This document shows, piece by piece, positions 7,548 through 15,570 of a stretch of DNA of 50,204 nt (within the stretch, counting starts at the first letter, position 1; every line of letters starts with the position of its first letter). A model generated the notes under the pieces. The model worked only from the letters and a program-made list of their open reading frames with translations, had not been told where the DNA came from and did no database searches. The stretch is from Actinomycetota bacterium. Its GTDB lineage: Bacteria; Actinomycetota; JAUVYG01. The DNA lies in contig JAUVYG010000003.1 in NCBI GenBank assembly GCA_030603185.1, positions 1 to 50,204 of the forward strand, given 5' to 3'. Position numbers and translations under genes: made by a program.

Positions 7548-7574
7548 CCAGGAAATAATCATATGATTACCTGG
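7548..7574. promoter_or_regulatory. Operator-like palindrome upstream of the trk operon
   Basis: Outer arms CCAGG and CCTGG flank a perfect 14-nt palindrome TAATCATATGATTA, 18 nt before the first trkA start codon. A -10-like TATGAT lies inside it on the minus strand. The symmetry and position suggest a dimeric repressor site covering the trk promoter. I do not recognise the regulator. Confidence 0.45.
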
Positions 7575-7597
7575 GAATTTTTGACTCTCATTAATAT

Positions 7598-7621
7598 TGC
7601 TCCAATGTTAGTCCTGGAGCA
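7598..7621. repeat. Hairpin between truA and trkA
   Basis: Arms tgctcca (7598-7604) and tggagca (7615-7621) form a perfect 7-bp stem with a 10-nt loop, 4 nt past the truA stop codon. The following sequence on the minus strand is AT-rich (atattaatg) but has no T-run, so it is at best a weak terminator that separates the ecf-truA transcript from trk. Confidence 0.35.
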
Positions 7622-7625
7622 TTCC

Positions 7626-8477
7626 TCAGTCAACAAAAGGGCGCTGCCCAATGGGCTCAGCACCTTCGAACAGCATGGTTCGGAAGTCGTTGGTCTCCGG
7701 GTGGATCTCTGTCAGACAATCCTTCGGCGGAAACTCGATCCCCGTGAGAGTAAGTCCGAGAGCAGCTGCCGTCCGGCCTGCAGCTCCACGATCCTTGGCA
7801 GCGAGAATGTCGGCAACGCTGCTAGCGGCTCGTTTTCCCTCTCCCACCTCCAGCAATGTGCCCACCATGATCCTGATCATGTTATGCAAAAATGCGTTTG
7901 CCCGCACTCGAAGAATGATGACGGCGCCCCGTTGGAACAGTTGGATGGACTCGACTCTTCTGCGCATCGAGCCTTGCCCCTTACTCTCGGTCGCACAAAA
8001 AGATGTGAAGTCATGGGCTCCAAGGATGTGTTGGGTCGCCTCGGCCATGGAGTCAACATCCAGCGACTGTGACTGCCATAGCATCCGGTCCCTCATGAAG
8101 CTGGCAGGAATACCGCTGTTCCAGATCAGATAACAGTACTCTCGGACGGTAGCGGATTTTCGGGGGTTGAAGTCCGGGGCCACCTCACAGACAGCTCTGA
8201 TCTGAGCATCCGGTCTCAAGACCGCGCACAGAGAATGCACCAGTCGCGAAGGAATCTCATCATGCTCTATGTCAAATGCAATAACCTGAGCGACCGCGTG
8301 CACGCCGGTATCAGTGCGGGCGGAGCCAAGAATGGGTACGCGCTCATTGGAGCGCAGGACCGTCGTGAGCGCAGATTCTACACAGGCCTGAACGGTTCGA
8401 TCCGTACGGCCACTCTGTATCTGGTAACCAGCGAAACCCGAGCCATCGTACTCTAGGACTGCGGCGACTCGAGGCAA
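7626..8477 (-). CDS. truA: tRNA pseudouridine(38-40) synthase TruA
   Basis: A 283-residue TruA. It isomerises U38, U39 and U40 in the anticodon arm of tRNAs. The catalytic aspartate is Asp56 in GSARTDTGVHA; other conserved stretches are LEYDGSGFAGYQ at the N terminus, PRKSATVREYCYLI mid-protein and NAFLHNMIRIMVGTLLEVG near residue 200. The length is normal. In many Firmicutes and Actinobacteria truA follows rplQ-ecfA-ecfA-ecfT and precedes rplM-rpsI. Here an extra gene lies between ecfT and truA, and rplM-rpsI is not downstream; the trk operon occupies that place. Confidence 0.94.
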   Translation of the reverse strand: MPRVAAVLEYDGSGFAGYQIQSGRTDRTVQACVESALTTVLRSNERVPILGSARTDTGVHAVAQVIAFDIEHDEIPSRLVHSLCAVLRPDAQIRAVCEVAPDFNPRKSATVREYCYLIWNSGIPASFMRDRMLWQSQSLDVDSMAEATQHILGAHDFTSFCATESKGQGSMRRRVESIQLFQRGAVIILRVRANAFLHNMIRIMVGTLLEVGEGKRAASSVADILAAKDRGAAGRTAAALGLTLTGIEFPPKDCLTEIHPETNDFRTMLFEGAEPIGQRPFVD

Positions 8478-8480
8478 GAG

Positions 8481-9080
8481 CTAGGATTCTTTGGAAGAAT
8501 CTGAGTCCTTGTCGGAATCTTTTCCATCATCGAGAAGAGCGCCTAGTCTATCGGACCCTGACTCGTGATCGTCAATCGCGTCGGCACCATGGGCCTTGAA
8601 GTTGGGTCGAGTGATCACATAGAAAGCTATCACCGAGAAGACAACTACAACAATTGCCAAGGTACCGAACATCATCATGAAGAATTGGGCTCTGGTAGGG
8701 CCGGTGTCCAACTCGATGCTGTCACTAAATGCCACTGAGACATCACCGCTGGCGTCCTGAAGCTGAACCCACACTGCTTTAGTGCCCTCATCCTCTGATA
8801 GTGTCCAAAGCCTGTCGGCTTCGAAGGGCTCCCAACCCGCGTCTTCATCGTCGCCATCATTCCAGATTCGCATTTGGGAAATTTCATCCTCGCCGGTAAC
8901 TTTTTCAACCAACAGAGATACTTCTGTGGACTCGGCCTCTTCGTCTCCGTGGTTAATAGAGAGGGTTGCTTCGTTGATCTCGGCGCTGGCCGCTGTCCCT
9001 CCGATGATCACCAGCGCGAAGAGGCTAACGATCATGGTGACTACAATAATGGTTACCTTGGGAAGTGCATGTTGGTTCAC
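8481..9080 (-). CDS. Membrane-anchored extracytoplasmic Ig-like domain protein
   Basis: A 199-residue protein. An N-terminal hydrophobic segment (about 8-30) ending TAASAE looks like a cleavable signal peptide. Residues 35-130 form one bacterial Ig-like repeat: QMRIWNDGD, WEPFEADRLWTLSEDEGTK and VWVQLQDASGDVS match the repeated 'V.QMRFSNDG...WEPF...WTL..GDGTK.VYVQFKDAAGN' motif of large secreted proteins. A transmembrane helix follows (about 135-160) and then an acidic, Ser/Asp-rich cytoplasmic tail. The start is GTG at 9080 with GAGGA upstream. It lies between ecfT (51 nt) and truA (3 nt), so it is expressed with them. The role is unknown; docking on an ECF complex or an extracellular partner is conceivable. 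Confidence 0.72.
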   Translation of the reverse strand: MNQHALPKVTIIVVTMIVSLFALVIIGGTAASAEINEATLSINHGDEEAESTEVSLLVEKVTGEDEISQMRIWNDGDDEDAGWEPFEADRLWTLSEDEGTKAVWVQLQDASGDVSVAFSDSIELDTGPTRAQFFMMMFGTLAIVVVVFSVIAFYVITRPNFKAHGADAIDDHESGSDRLGALLDDGKDSDKDSDSSKES

Positions 9081-9131
9081 AGCTGGATCCTCATTCCGAC
9101 GCTTATTCGATCAATACCTGATACCAGGCTA

Positions 9132-9950
9132 TCAGATAAGAATCAGGGCATGCAAAGCGGCCGACCCGAACACAGGGATGAAAACGGACAGTAGTAGTGT
9201 GTCACTGGGCCTCCAAACCATCGGAACCATCCGTGTTCTAGGTGATCCCTGACCGTAACCTTTTGCCTCTAGCGCCAGCGCAAGGCCTCGGGCGCGCCTC
9301 AAGGAACCAACGAAGAGGGGAACGACAATGGAGGTCACAGCCTTAGCCCTTTTCCCGATCCCGCCACGGCCCACATCGGATCCTCGCGCCATTTGAGCCC
9401 TGGATATCCTGTCTCCTTCTCCTACAACAGTCGGGACGAAACGAAGAGCGAGTCCCAGAGTCATCGCAAATCCGTCTACGTTCAAGTTCAAGCGCCTGAG
9501 CGGAGACAACAATGCGGACAAGCCATCCACGATATCCATTGAAGCGGTCGTCATGCCCAGCAAGCTGGTACCCACGATGATCACCAGAAGTCTGCCGGCG
9601 AAGAATGCTCCCGCGGTCAAACCATCCATTGATACGAAAACCGAGCCCAGCTGCCAGTAGGCGCCTGATACCGGCTGGGATATCTGGATGCCATGGATCA
9701 ACAGTGTGATTATCAATATGCTCAATAGGGGGCGAGCCCGACCCAGTAGCGAGCCCACACTGACCCCTGCAACGCTACCGACTACGAAGGCCGTGACCAG
9801 CAGCAGCAGCAGCCAGACAGACAGGGGAGTCGTCAAGGCGCTCACCGCAAACATCACTGTCAGAACGATCTTTACCCGGGGGTCTATTCTGTGCACGATC
9901 GTTGAGCCTGGGACATAGCCTCCGCCGGACATAGCCTTAAGGGATCTCAC
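9132..9950 (-). CDS. ecfT: ECF transporter transmembrane component EcfT
   Basis: A 272-residue protein with about five to six hydrophobic segments. The start region YVPGSTIVHRIDPRVKI is typical of EcfT. The two coupling-helix motifs are present: AQMARGSD (the first ARG-type motif) and ALALEAKGYG near residue 235 (the second). EcfT links the ATPase pair to substrate-specific S components for vitamin or metal uptake; none is encoded here, so this is probably a shared group II energizing module. The GTG start at 9950 overlaps the upstream ATPase stop (GTGA) and is preceded by GAGGT; an ATG at 9932 is possible. Confidence 0.92.
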   Translation of the reverse strand: MRSLKAMSGGGYVPGSTIVHRIDPRVKIVLTVMFAVSALTTPLSVWLLLLLVTAFVVGSVAGVSVGSLLGRARPLLSILIITLLIHGIQISQPVSGAYWQLGSVFVSMDGLTAGAFFAGRLLVIIVGTSLLGMTTASMDIVDGLSALLSPLRRLNLNVDGFAMTLGLALRFVPTVVGEGDRISRAQMARGSDVGRGGIGKRAKAVTSIVVPLFVGSLRRARGLALALEAKGYGQGSPRTRMVPMVWRPSDTLLLSVFIPVFGSAALHALILI

Positions 9951-10717
9951 CTAATGACCTCAAGAACTTGAGCAGGAGTAACCTGCATGCCTGAACCTCT
10001 GATCACTTCGGCCAATTCGACGCAGCGCGGAGCAGCGATTCGAGCCGCTGCCAACACTTCCTGGTCCGCAAGAACATCTAGGGGAGGCCCCTCGGCAACG
10101 ATTCTTCCATCTCGAAGAATGATCACACGGTCACAGGTCACTGCCATCTCGTCAAGATCATGCGAGGCCACAACGACCGAGAGTTCCCGGTCTTGAGCCA
10201 ACTCGGTCAGATTCTGCCAAAGGAGGTCTCGACTCCTACCGTCAAGCCCAACAGTCGGCTCATCCAGGATTAAGCAGTCAGGCTCGATAGCCAGTACCCC
10301 AGCGATGGCTGCTCTGCGCGCCTCATCTCCTGTGAGGGAGAATGGAGACATGCCCCCAACTCGATCTGGATCCAGATCCATTTTCATCAAAGACTGTGTG
10401 GCTCGCGAGCGCGCGTCCATACGATTCAGACCGCACACTCGCGGCCCGAACTCAACATCTGACAGCACAGTATCCTCAAAGAACTGCTCCTCAGGAAACT
10501 GCATAGCCATTCCCACTGTGCATCCCGCCCCAACATTCAGCTGTCCCGCTGTGGGTTGGAGCACCCCGGCCAACAATTGAAGAAGGGTAGATTTTCCGGA
10601 ACCTGAGGACCCTATGATTCCGAGCATCTCTCCCGGAGCAACCGAAAAGGAAACATCATCGATGCTCGGTCGACTGGCTTCAGGATAGACATGTCCCAGG
10701 TGAGATACCGCTATCAT
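9947..10717 (-). CDS. ecfA2: ECF transporter ATPase with intact Walker motifs but altered signature
   Basis: A 256-residue ABC ATPase. Walker A is GSSGSGKST (36-44), the Q-loop Gln is at 73 (AMQFPEEQ), Walker B is LILDEP with Glu153, and the switch His is His186 (ASHDLDE). The ABC signature, expected as LSGGQ/E, reads LTGDE (128-132). In the head-to-tail dimer this protein therefore supplies a complete Walker A/B/H set to one ATP site but a weak signature to the other. The ATG overlaps the stop of the preceding ATPase gene (ATGA). The A1/A2 naming follows gene order only. Confidence 0.9.
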   Translation of the reverse strand: MIAVSHLGHVYPEASRPSIDDVSFSVAPGEMLGIIGSSGSGKSTLLQLLAGVLQPTAGQLNVGAGCTVGMAMQFPEEQFFEDTVLSDVEFGPRVCGLNRMDARSRATQSLMKMDLDPDRVGGMSPFSLTGDEARRAAIAGVLAIEPDCLILDEPTVGLDGRSRDLLWQNLTELAQDRELSVVVASHDLDEMAVTCDRVIILRDGRIVAEGPPLDVLADQEVLAAARIAAPRCVELAEVIRGSGMQVTPAQVLEVIR

Positions 10718-11508
10718 GAAGCCACCCCCACAGAGCTGAGTGCTGATCTCAATTCCGATATGGTCACGGGAATATCCCGACCACTACGCTGGGGGATCAA
10801 TCCTGACATCCAGAGTTTTGTGGCGGAGGTTGGATCCATATCAGCACGGTCCAGGGCCTCAAGGTCACTTAGAACCTGATTAGGGGTACCGTGAGCTAAG
10901 ATTTTCCCCTGTGGCCCCAGGAGAACCACGCTATCTGCAAGAGTGGCTCTCTCGGCGTCCGAGGTCAGCTCTACCACACCCAGACCATCATCCTGAAGCC
11001 GCGACACCACTTCATCAAAGTGCTTGCGGTAACTTTGGTCGATCATGCTTGTTGCCTCATCCAATATGAGATAGTCCGGTGTTCCCGCAATTGCTCCGGC
11101 AAGAGCAACCATCTGCTTCTGGCCACCGGACAATTGATGAGGCGCTTTTGTAGCCAGCTCCATGATCCCCAGCTTCGCCAAAGTGTCTTGCACTCTTTCT
11201 CGGATGTAAGAGGGTTCGAGACCTTTACACTCAAGGGAAAAGGCAACATCGGCATCAACAGAGTGGCAGATGAACTGATCATCCGGATTGCAAGAGATGT
11301 ACGATACTTGTTCACCTGAACGGTGAACCGCTCCACTGTCGGGAGAGATCAAGCCAGCGACTACAGGACCGAGAACAGCCCTTCCGGACGCATGTGCGCC
11401 AAGTATTGCGGTGCGAGTTCCCGCATCAAGCCGCAGGCTAAGACCGACTATTGCATTGTTGGCCCCATCCTTCGAGGCGCAAACGGTGACTTCGCACAAT
11501 TCGATCAT
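10714..11508 (-). CDS. ecfA1: ECF transporter ATPase with degenerate Walker A and switch motif
   Basis: A 264-residue ABC ATPase homologue from the ATG at 11508. The frame is open to a TTG at 11556, but that lies in the terminator T-run, so the later start is preferred. The signature LSGGQ (126-130) and Walker B LILDEA (Glu151) are canonical. The P-loop, however, reads GAHASGRAV (37-45): the third glycine is Ala, the catalytic Lys is Arg43 and the Ser/Thr is Ala44. The switch His is Ser183 (LTSDAE). It probably cannot hydrolyse ATP in its own site but completes the partner's site through LSGGQ. It is the first gene after the rplQ terminator; no clear promoter is visible, so read-through is possible. 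Confidence 0.88.
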   Translation of the reverse strand: MIELCEVTVCASKDGANNAIVGLSLRLDAGTRTAILGAHASGRAVLGPVVAGLISPDSGAVHRSGEQVSYISCNPDDQFICHSVDADVAFSLECKGLEPSYIRERVQDTLAKLGIMELATKAPHQLSGGQKQMVALAGAIAGTPDYLILDEATSMIDQSYRKHFDEVVSRLQDDGLGVVELTSDAERATLADSVVLLGPQGKILAHGTPNQVLSDLEALDRADMDPTSATKLWMSGLIPQRSGRDIPVTISELRSALSSVGVAS

Positions 11509-11550
11509 GGAACACCGACCCGAATCGTCTGTGGTTGAAGGACTTTCGGA

Positions 11551-11580
11551 AAACAAAAAAGGCGCCCCAAGGGGCGCCTT
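11551..11580 (-). terminator. Intrinsic terminator of the S10-spc-alpha ribosomal operon
   Basis: On the minus strand, AAGGCGCCCC pairs with GGGGCGCCTT (10-bp stem with a very short loop) and is followed by TTTTTTGTTT. It lies 15 nt past the rplQ stop codon. Confidence 0.9.
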
Positions 11581-11594
11581 AAGTTGTACTGAGT

Positions 11595-11945
11595 TTAGAC
11601 CAGCTCGATGAAAGCCATGCGAGCGGCGTCGCCCTTGCGTGGCTCGAGCTTGATGATCCGAGTGTATCCGCCTGGCCGATCAGCGTACCTCGGTGCAACA
11701 TCAGACATCAGCTTGTGCGCGATGTCCCTGTGCTCGATGTCCTTCAGCACCTCACGCCTGGATGCAACATCACCAGCCTTGGCTTTGGTGATAATCTTTT
11801 CGGCAAAGGGCCTAAGCTCCTTGGCTTTTCTCTCGGTCGTAGTAATACGTTCGTGAACGATGAGCTGAGCAGCAAGGCCACGCAGAATGGCTTTGTTGTG
11901 AGACTCATCGGTCCCTAGTCGCTTACCCTTCTTTCTGTGCCTCAC
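11595..11945 (-). CDS. rplQ: 50S ribosomal protein L17
   Basis: A 116-residue L17, full length, a large-subunit protein near the peptide exit tunnel. The N terminus [24 protein letters not shown] and the LLD-type helix [22 protein letters not shown] are family hallmarks. The start is a GTG at 11945 with GAGGAG upstream. It is the last ribosomal gene of the alpha operon, after rpoA, with a strong terminator downstream. Confidence 0.97.
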   Translation of the reverse strand: MRHRKKGKRLGTDESHNKAILRGLAAQLIVHERITTTERKAKELRPFAEKIITKAKAGDVASRREVLKDIEHRDIAHKLMSDVAPRYADRPGGYTRIIKLEPRKGDAARMAFIELV

Positions 11946-11965
11946 GTCAATCTCCTCGTGTGTTC

Positions 11966-12898
11966 TTATGCGCTCTTCAGGGCCAAGCTTCGAGAGGCCA
12001 AGACCTGCTTGATCTCTTCGATAGACTTGTCGCCGAAGTTGCGAATGTTCATTAGATCCTGCTCCGTATACTCGACCAGCTGATCGAGAGAATTGATAGC
12101 CTGCCTCTTAAGGCAGTTGTAAGACCGAACCGACAGCTCTAGCTGCTCGATTGGAATATTGAGCTCTGCCTCTTCTTCCTCTGGCTCCTCGCCAAAGATT
12201 GAGACCTCCTCTGCGTCTTCGTCTTGATGGACGAAGAGTGCCATGTGCTGGCTCATGATCGTGGCCGCTGTCTCCATGGCCTCGTCGGGATCGATCGCAC
12301 CATTCGTCTCAACGTGAAGGATGAGCTTGTCATAATCGGTACGCTGACCGACCCGAGTGTTCTCTACCTCATAATTTACGTTCACCGTCGGGGTGAATAC
12401 TGAATCGATCGGAATGACTCCGATCGGCTGATCGTCCTCTTTGTTCTTATCTGCTGAGACGTAGCCTCGGCCAGTCCTTACCTCGAACTCAGCCTCTACC
12501 TTGCCTTTTGTGTTAACGCTCATCACGTGATGGTCTTTGTTGACGATCTCAATGCCAGCTGGGACCTCTAGGTCTCCTGCTGTGACTTCCTGGGCGCCTT
12601 TGACGCTTAACTTCAGAGTTGCCGGCTCATCAGTATCACCGCTGATAACGACCTGTTTGAGGTTAAGAATTATGTCTACGACATCTTCCTTAACACCAGT
12701 CAATGCGCTGAACTCATGAGGTACACCATCGATCCTGATGGTAGTGATGGCTGAGCCGGGAAGCGATGAGAGCAGCAGTCTGCGCATCGAGTTGCCCAAG
12801 CTGTACCCAAACCCGCGCTCGAGAGGCTCTACAACATATGTACCCCGAGTCTCATTGACCTCTTGGCTCTTTATCTCCGGCTTGATTAACTCCAGCAA
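11966..12898 (-). CDS. rpoA: DNA-directed RNA polymerase subunit alpha
   Basis: A 310-residue alpha subunit. The N-terminal domain (to about residue 230) dimerises and assembles beta and beta'; [18 protein letters not shown] and [15 protein letters not shown] are its conserved contact segments. An acidic linker ([10 protein letters not shown]) leads to the C-terminal domain (about 245-310), with [16 protein letters not shown] and [12 protein letters not shown], the helix-hairpin-helix that binds UP-element DNA and activators. The start is a TTG at 12898 with AGGAGG upstream. It lies between rpsD and rplQ. Confidence 0.97.
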   Translation of the reverse strand: MLELIKPEIKSQEVNETRGTYVVEPLERGFGYSLGNSMRRLLLSSLPGSAITTIRIDGVPHEFSALTGVKEDVVDIILNLKQVVISGDTDEPATLKLSVKGAQEVTAGDLEVPAGIEIVNKDHHVMSVNTKGKVEAEFEVRTGRGYVSADKNKEDDQPIGVIPIDSVFTPTVNVNYEVENTRVGQRTDYDKLILHVETNGAIDPDEAMETAATIMSQHMALFVHQDEDAEEVSIFGEEPEEEEAELNIPIEQLELSVRSYNCLKRQAINSLDQLVEYTEQDLMNIRNFGDKSIEEIKQVLASRSLALKSA

Positions 12899-12941
12899 AG
12901 AATCTCCCTCCTAAAACTTTCTTGTTTACCTAAAATGCTAA

Positions 12942-13568
12942 CTACTTGGAATACAACTCGACGATGAGTCTCTCTTCGATGGAGAGATCAATCTCGTCGC
13001 GTCGTGGAAGGTGCGCAACCGTTACGGCTAGCCTCTTCTGGTCTACGCTCAACCATTCTGGAATCTCAACGTTCAAATGATCAGACGCCACACTCTGGAA
13101 GATTGGGACGTCCTTGCCCTTGGGCGCCACGGAGATCTTATCGCCCTCGCTGACTCGCATCGAAGGCACATTCGCCTTCGAATCGTTGATCTTGTAGTAG
13201 CCATGAAGCACGAGCTGACGCGCTTGTGCTCTCGAAGCGGCTAGACCGGCACGATAAACAACATTATCAAGCCTTGTCTCTAGAATCCTCAGCAGGTTCT
13301 CACCTGTGATGCCCGTCTGGTGTGAAGCTAGCTTGTAGTAATTACGAAATTGCTTCTCGAGAACGCCGTACACCCGCTTTGCCTTCTGCTTCTCACGAAG
13401 CTGAATCAGGTATTCTGTCTCTTTGATCCGACGACGTCCGTGCTCGCCTGGAGGATAATTCCTCTTCTCGATCCCGCATTTGTCGGTATAGCATCGCTGT
13501 CCCTTTAGGAACAACTTCATGCCCTCTCTGCGGCATAGCTTGCATACCGGTCCTGTGTATCTCGCCAT
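12942..13568 (-). CDS. rpsD: 30S ribosomal protein S4 (zinc-binding form)
   Basis: A 208-residue S4, a primary 16S rRNA binder and assembly initiator. Cysteines in VCKLCRREG and RCYTDKCG near the N terminus (9, 12, 26, 31) make this the zinc-containing C+ type. An S4 RNA-binding domain follows ([14 protein letters not shown], about residue 95-160). In other bacteria S4 also represses the alpha operon and acts in antitermination. It lies between rpsK and rpoA. Confidence 0.97.
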   Translation of the reverse strand: MARYTGPVCKLCRREGMKLFLKGQRCYTDKCGIEKRNYPPGEHGRRRIKETEYLIQLREKQKAKRVYGVLEKQFRNYYKLASHQTGITGENLLRILETRLDNVVYRAGLAASRAQARQLVLHGYYKINDSKANVPSMRVSEGDKISVAPKGKDVPIFQSVASDHLNVEIPEWLSVDQKRLAVTVAHLPRRDEIDLSIEERLIVELYSK

Positions 13569-13584
13569 CTGCTGGTTTCTCCTC

Positions 13585-13977
13585 CTAGACCCTTCTTCGC
13601 TTGCGGGCTCGGCATCCGTTGTGCGCGATAGGCGTCACGTCCTGGATGGATCCGACCTCAAGCCCTGTTGCCTGTAGTGATCGAATGGCTGTTTCGCGAC
13701 CGGAGCCTGAACCCCTGACGAGAACATCAACCTTTCGAACACCATGCTCTTGAGCCTTCTTACCAGCGGCCTCTGCGGCCATCTGAGCTGCGAACGGTGT
13801 ACTTTTCCTCGAACCTTTGAACCCAACAACCCCAGAGCTACCCCATGCGATAGTGTTTCCCGCGGTGTCAGTAATCGTGATTATCGTGTTGTTGAATGAC
13901 GAGCGAATATGAACAACCCCGTGGGATATGTTCTTCTTCTCTTTGCGACGTGATTTCCCTTTGCTGGGCTTAGCCAT
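13585..13977 (-). CDS. rpsK: 30S ribosomal protein S11
   Basis: A 130-residue S11 of the 30S platform. A basic N terminus ([10 protein letters not shown]) is followed by [15 protein letters not shown] and the C-terminal [16 protein letters not shown] signature. Length and spacing (11 nt after rpsM) are standard for the alpha operon. Confidence 0.97.
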   Translation of the reverse strand: MAKPSKGKSRRKEKKNISHGVVHIRSSFNNTIITITDTAGNTIAWGSSGVVGFKGSRKSTPFAAQMAAEAAGKKAQEHGVRKVDVLVRGSGSGRETAIRSLQATGLEVGSIQDVTPIAHNGCRARKRRRV

Positions 13978-13988
13978 GAGTTATCTAC

Positions 13989-14357
13989 CTACTTCTTTTT
14001 CCCAGCAATGGCCTTGCGTGGCCCCTTGCGTGTACGTGCATTAGTATGGGTTCGCTGACCCCTTACAGGAAGACCCTTGCGGTGACGAAGACCACGGTAG
14101 CTTCCTATTTCCATTAGTCGTTTGATGTTCTGAGAAGTCTCGCGACGAAGATCGCCTTCGACACGGTAGTTCTCGTCGATCTCGTCACGCAGCTTGACCA
14201 GCTCTTCTTCGGTCAGGTCGCGGACTTTAGTGTCAACGGCAATCCCAACCGCTTCGCAGATCTCAAGCGCTGTTGGGCGCCCGATACCGAATATGTAAGA
14301 AAGAGCAATTCCTACCTGCTTCTCGCGGGGTAGGTCGACTCCCATTAGACGTGCCAT
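13989..14357 (-). CDS. rpsM: 30S ribosomal protein S13
   Basis: A 122-residue S13 in the 30S head, contacting P-site tRNA and L5. [22 protein letters not shown] at the N terminus and [19 protein letters not shown] near the C terminus are diagnostic. It follows rpmJ in the usual infA-rpmJ-rpsM-rpsK-rpsD-rpoA-rplQ order. Confidence 0.97.
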   Translation of the reverse strand: MARLMGVDLPREKQVGIALSYIFGIGRPTALEICEAVGIAVDTKVRDLTEEELVKLRDEIDENYRVEGDLRRETSQNIKRLMEIGSYRGLRHRKGLPVRGQRTHTNARTRKGPRKAIAGKKK

Positions 14358-14378
14358 ACTAAATCCTCCTTGGACCGA

Positions 14379-14492
14379 TCAACCCTGCCGCTGCTTATGG
14401 CGGGGGTTCTCACAAATCACCATTACGCGACCATGGCGCTTGATGATTCTACATTTTTCACAAATCTTCTTAACTGAGGGCTGAACTTTCAT
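14379..14492 (-). CDS. rpmJ: 50S ribosomal protein L36 (zinc-binding form)
   Basis: A 37-residue protein, [19 protein letters not shown] at the start and NPRHKQRQG at the end. The Cys-x2-Cys pair (C11, C14), a later Cys (27) and His (32) form the zinc site of the C+ type. It lies between infA (20 nt) and rpsM (21 nt), exactly where L36 is expected, and is too short for common ORF thresholds. Confidence 0.96.
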   Translation of the reverse strand: MKVQPSVKKICEKCRIIKRHGRVMVICENPRHKQRQG

Positions 14493-14512
14493 CTTCTATT
14501 CCTAAGCTCTGG

Positions 14513-14734
14513 CTACTTGTGTCTGTACACAATGCGGCCTCGGGTCAAATCATATGGTGACAGCTGCACCACAACCTTGTCGCCGGGTAGTATGCGGATG
14601 TAGTGCATCCTCATTTTCCCCGAAATATGAGCTAGGACCTTGTGTCCGTTGTCGAGTTCAACGCGAAACATGGCGTTAGGCAACGGTTCGACAACCGTTC
14701 CTTCTAGCTCTATCGCATCGTCCTTCTTGCCCAA
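14513..14734 (-). CDS. infA: Translation initiation factor IF-1
   Basis: A 73-residue OB-fold protein that occupies the 30S A site during initiation. Diagnostic segments are [33 protein letters not shown] and [18 protein letters not shown]. The start is a TTG at 14734 with TTGGAGAG upstream. It begins the infA-rpmJ-rpsM part of the cluster; an 89-nt gap with a possible promoter separates it from map. Confidence 0.97.
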   Translation of the reverse strand: MGKKDDAIELEGTVVEPLPNAMFRVELDNGHKVLAHISGKMRMHYIRILPGDKVVVQLSPYDLTRGRIVYRHK

Positions 14735-14772
14735 TTAATCTCTCCAATTACGAGTACAGGCCGCAAAGAACA

Positions 14773-14801
14773 ATACTAGCCAATACCTCCCCGTACGTCC
14801 A
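14773..14801 (-). promoter_or_regulatory. Possible internal promoter ahead of infA
   Basis: On the minus strand, TGGACG (14801-14796) and TAGTAT (14778-14773) are 17 nt apart, 39 nt before the infA start. The -35 matches four of six consensus bases. It would let the alpha-operon genes be expressed apart from the upstream S10-spc genes. Confidence 0.4.
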
Positions 14802-14823
14802 GGGAATTTATATATATTACAGT

Positions 14824-15567
14824 CTATCTTGTCAATACCAGAGGACCATCCGCCGTTATGGCGACCGTGTCCTCAAAATGGGCGGACAAAGTACCGTCCA
14901 TCGTCACGTATCCCCACTCATCCGCCAAAAGTTTCAGCTGGTAGCCGCCCACGTTGACCATTGGCTCAATCGCCAGCACATACCCTTCTTTGAGAACGGG
15001 CCCGTCACCGGCTGTCCCAAAGTTCGGAACAACCGGCTCCTCGTGCAATGAGGAGCCAATGCCGTGACCTACCAGATCCCTGACCACTGAGTAGCCAGCC
15101 CCTTCGACCTCTTTTTGTATGGCTGAGCACATATCTCCCATGGGAGCGCCGACCACACACCTTTCAATTCCGAGGTCCAAGGACCGCTTGGTCACATCGA
15201 TCAGTCTTTGCTTTTCGGAAGAGATCTGACCTACTCCGTAGGTCCGCGCCGCGTCCGCGAAGAAGCCATGAATCTTCACACCTATATCAAGGCTGATGAT
15301 GTCGCCGTCCTGCAGCTTGGTGTTACCCGGTATCCCGTGGACTACCCCATTGTTGGGAGAAAAACAGACGGTCGCAGGAAAGCCCCTGTAGCCTTTAAAG
15401 GCCGGCTCTCCGCCATGCGCTCGGATAAAGGTCTCGGCAACGGAATCGATATCGCTGCCACTCACTCCATGGTCGAGATGCTTTTCTACCTCAGCAAATG
15501 TACTTGCAAGCAGCTTTCCAGCCGCTTGCATCAGTTGGATTTCCTTTGCGCTTTTCTTCTCTATCAA
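14824..15567 (-). CDS. map: Methionine aminopeptidase type I
   Basis: A 247-residue metallopeptidase that removes the initiator Met. The metal-ligand pattern of the family is visible: DIGVKIHGFFADAART (two Asp), HGIGSSLHEEP (His), AIEPMV (Glu) and the final Glu in HFEDTVAIT. There is no N-terminal SH3 or zinc extension. The start is a TTG at 15567, three nt after the adk stop. Its place after secY-adk is standard. Confidence 0.96.
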   Translation of the reverse strand: MIEKKSAKEIQLMQAAGKLLASTFAEVEKHLDHGVSGSDIDSVAETFIRAHGGEPAFKGYRGFPATVCFSPNNGVVHGIPGNTKLQDGDIISLDIGVKIHGFFADAARTYGVGQISSEKQRLIDVTKRSLDLGIERCVVGAPMGDMCSAIQKEVEGAGYSVVRDLVGHGIGSSLHEEPVVPNFGTAGDGPVLKEGYVLAIEPMVNVGGYQLKLLADEWGYVTMDGTLSAHFEDTVAITADGPLVLTR

Positions 15568-15570
15568 GCC

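Noticed and set aside
7563-8133. Two long plus-strand frames (7563-8072 and 7651-8133)
   Set aside because: Both are antisense to truA, which has an intact catalytic motif and normal length.
9118-9135. Hairpin ctgata/tatcag at the 3' end of ecfT
   Set aside because: A 6-bp stem overlapping the stop codon with no T-run; too weak to call a terminator.
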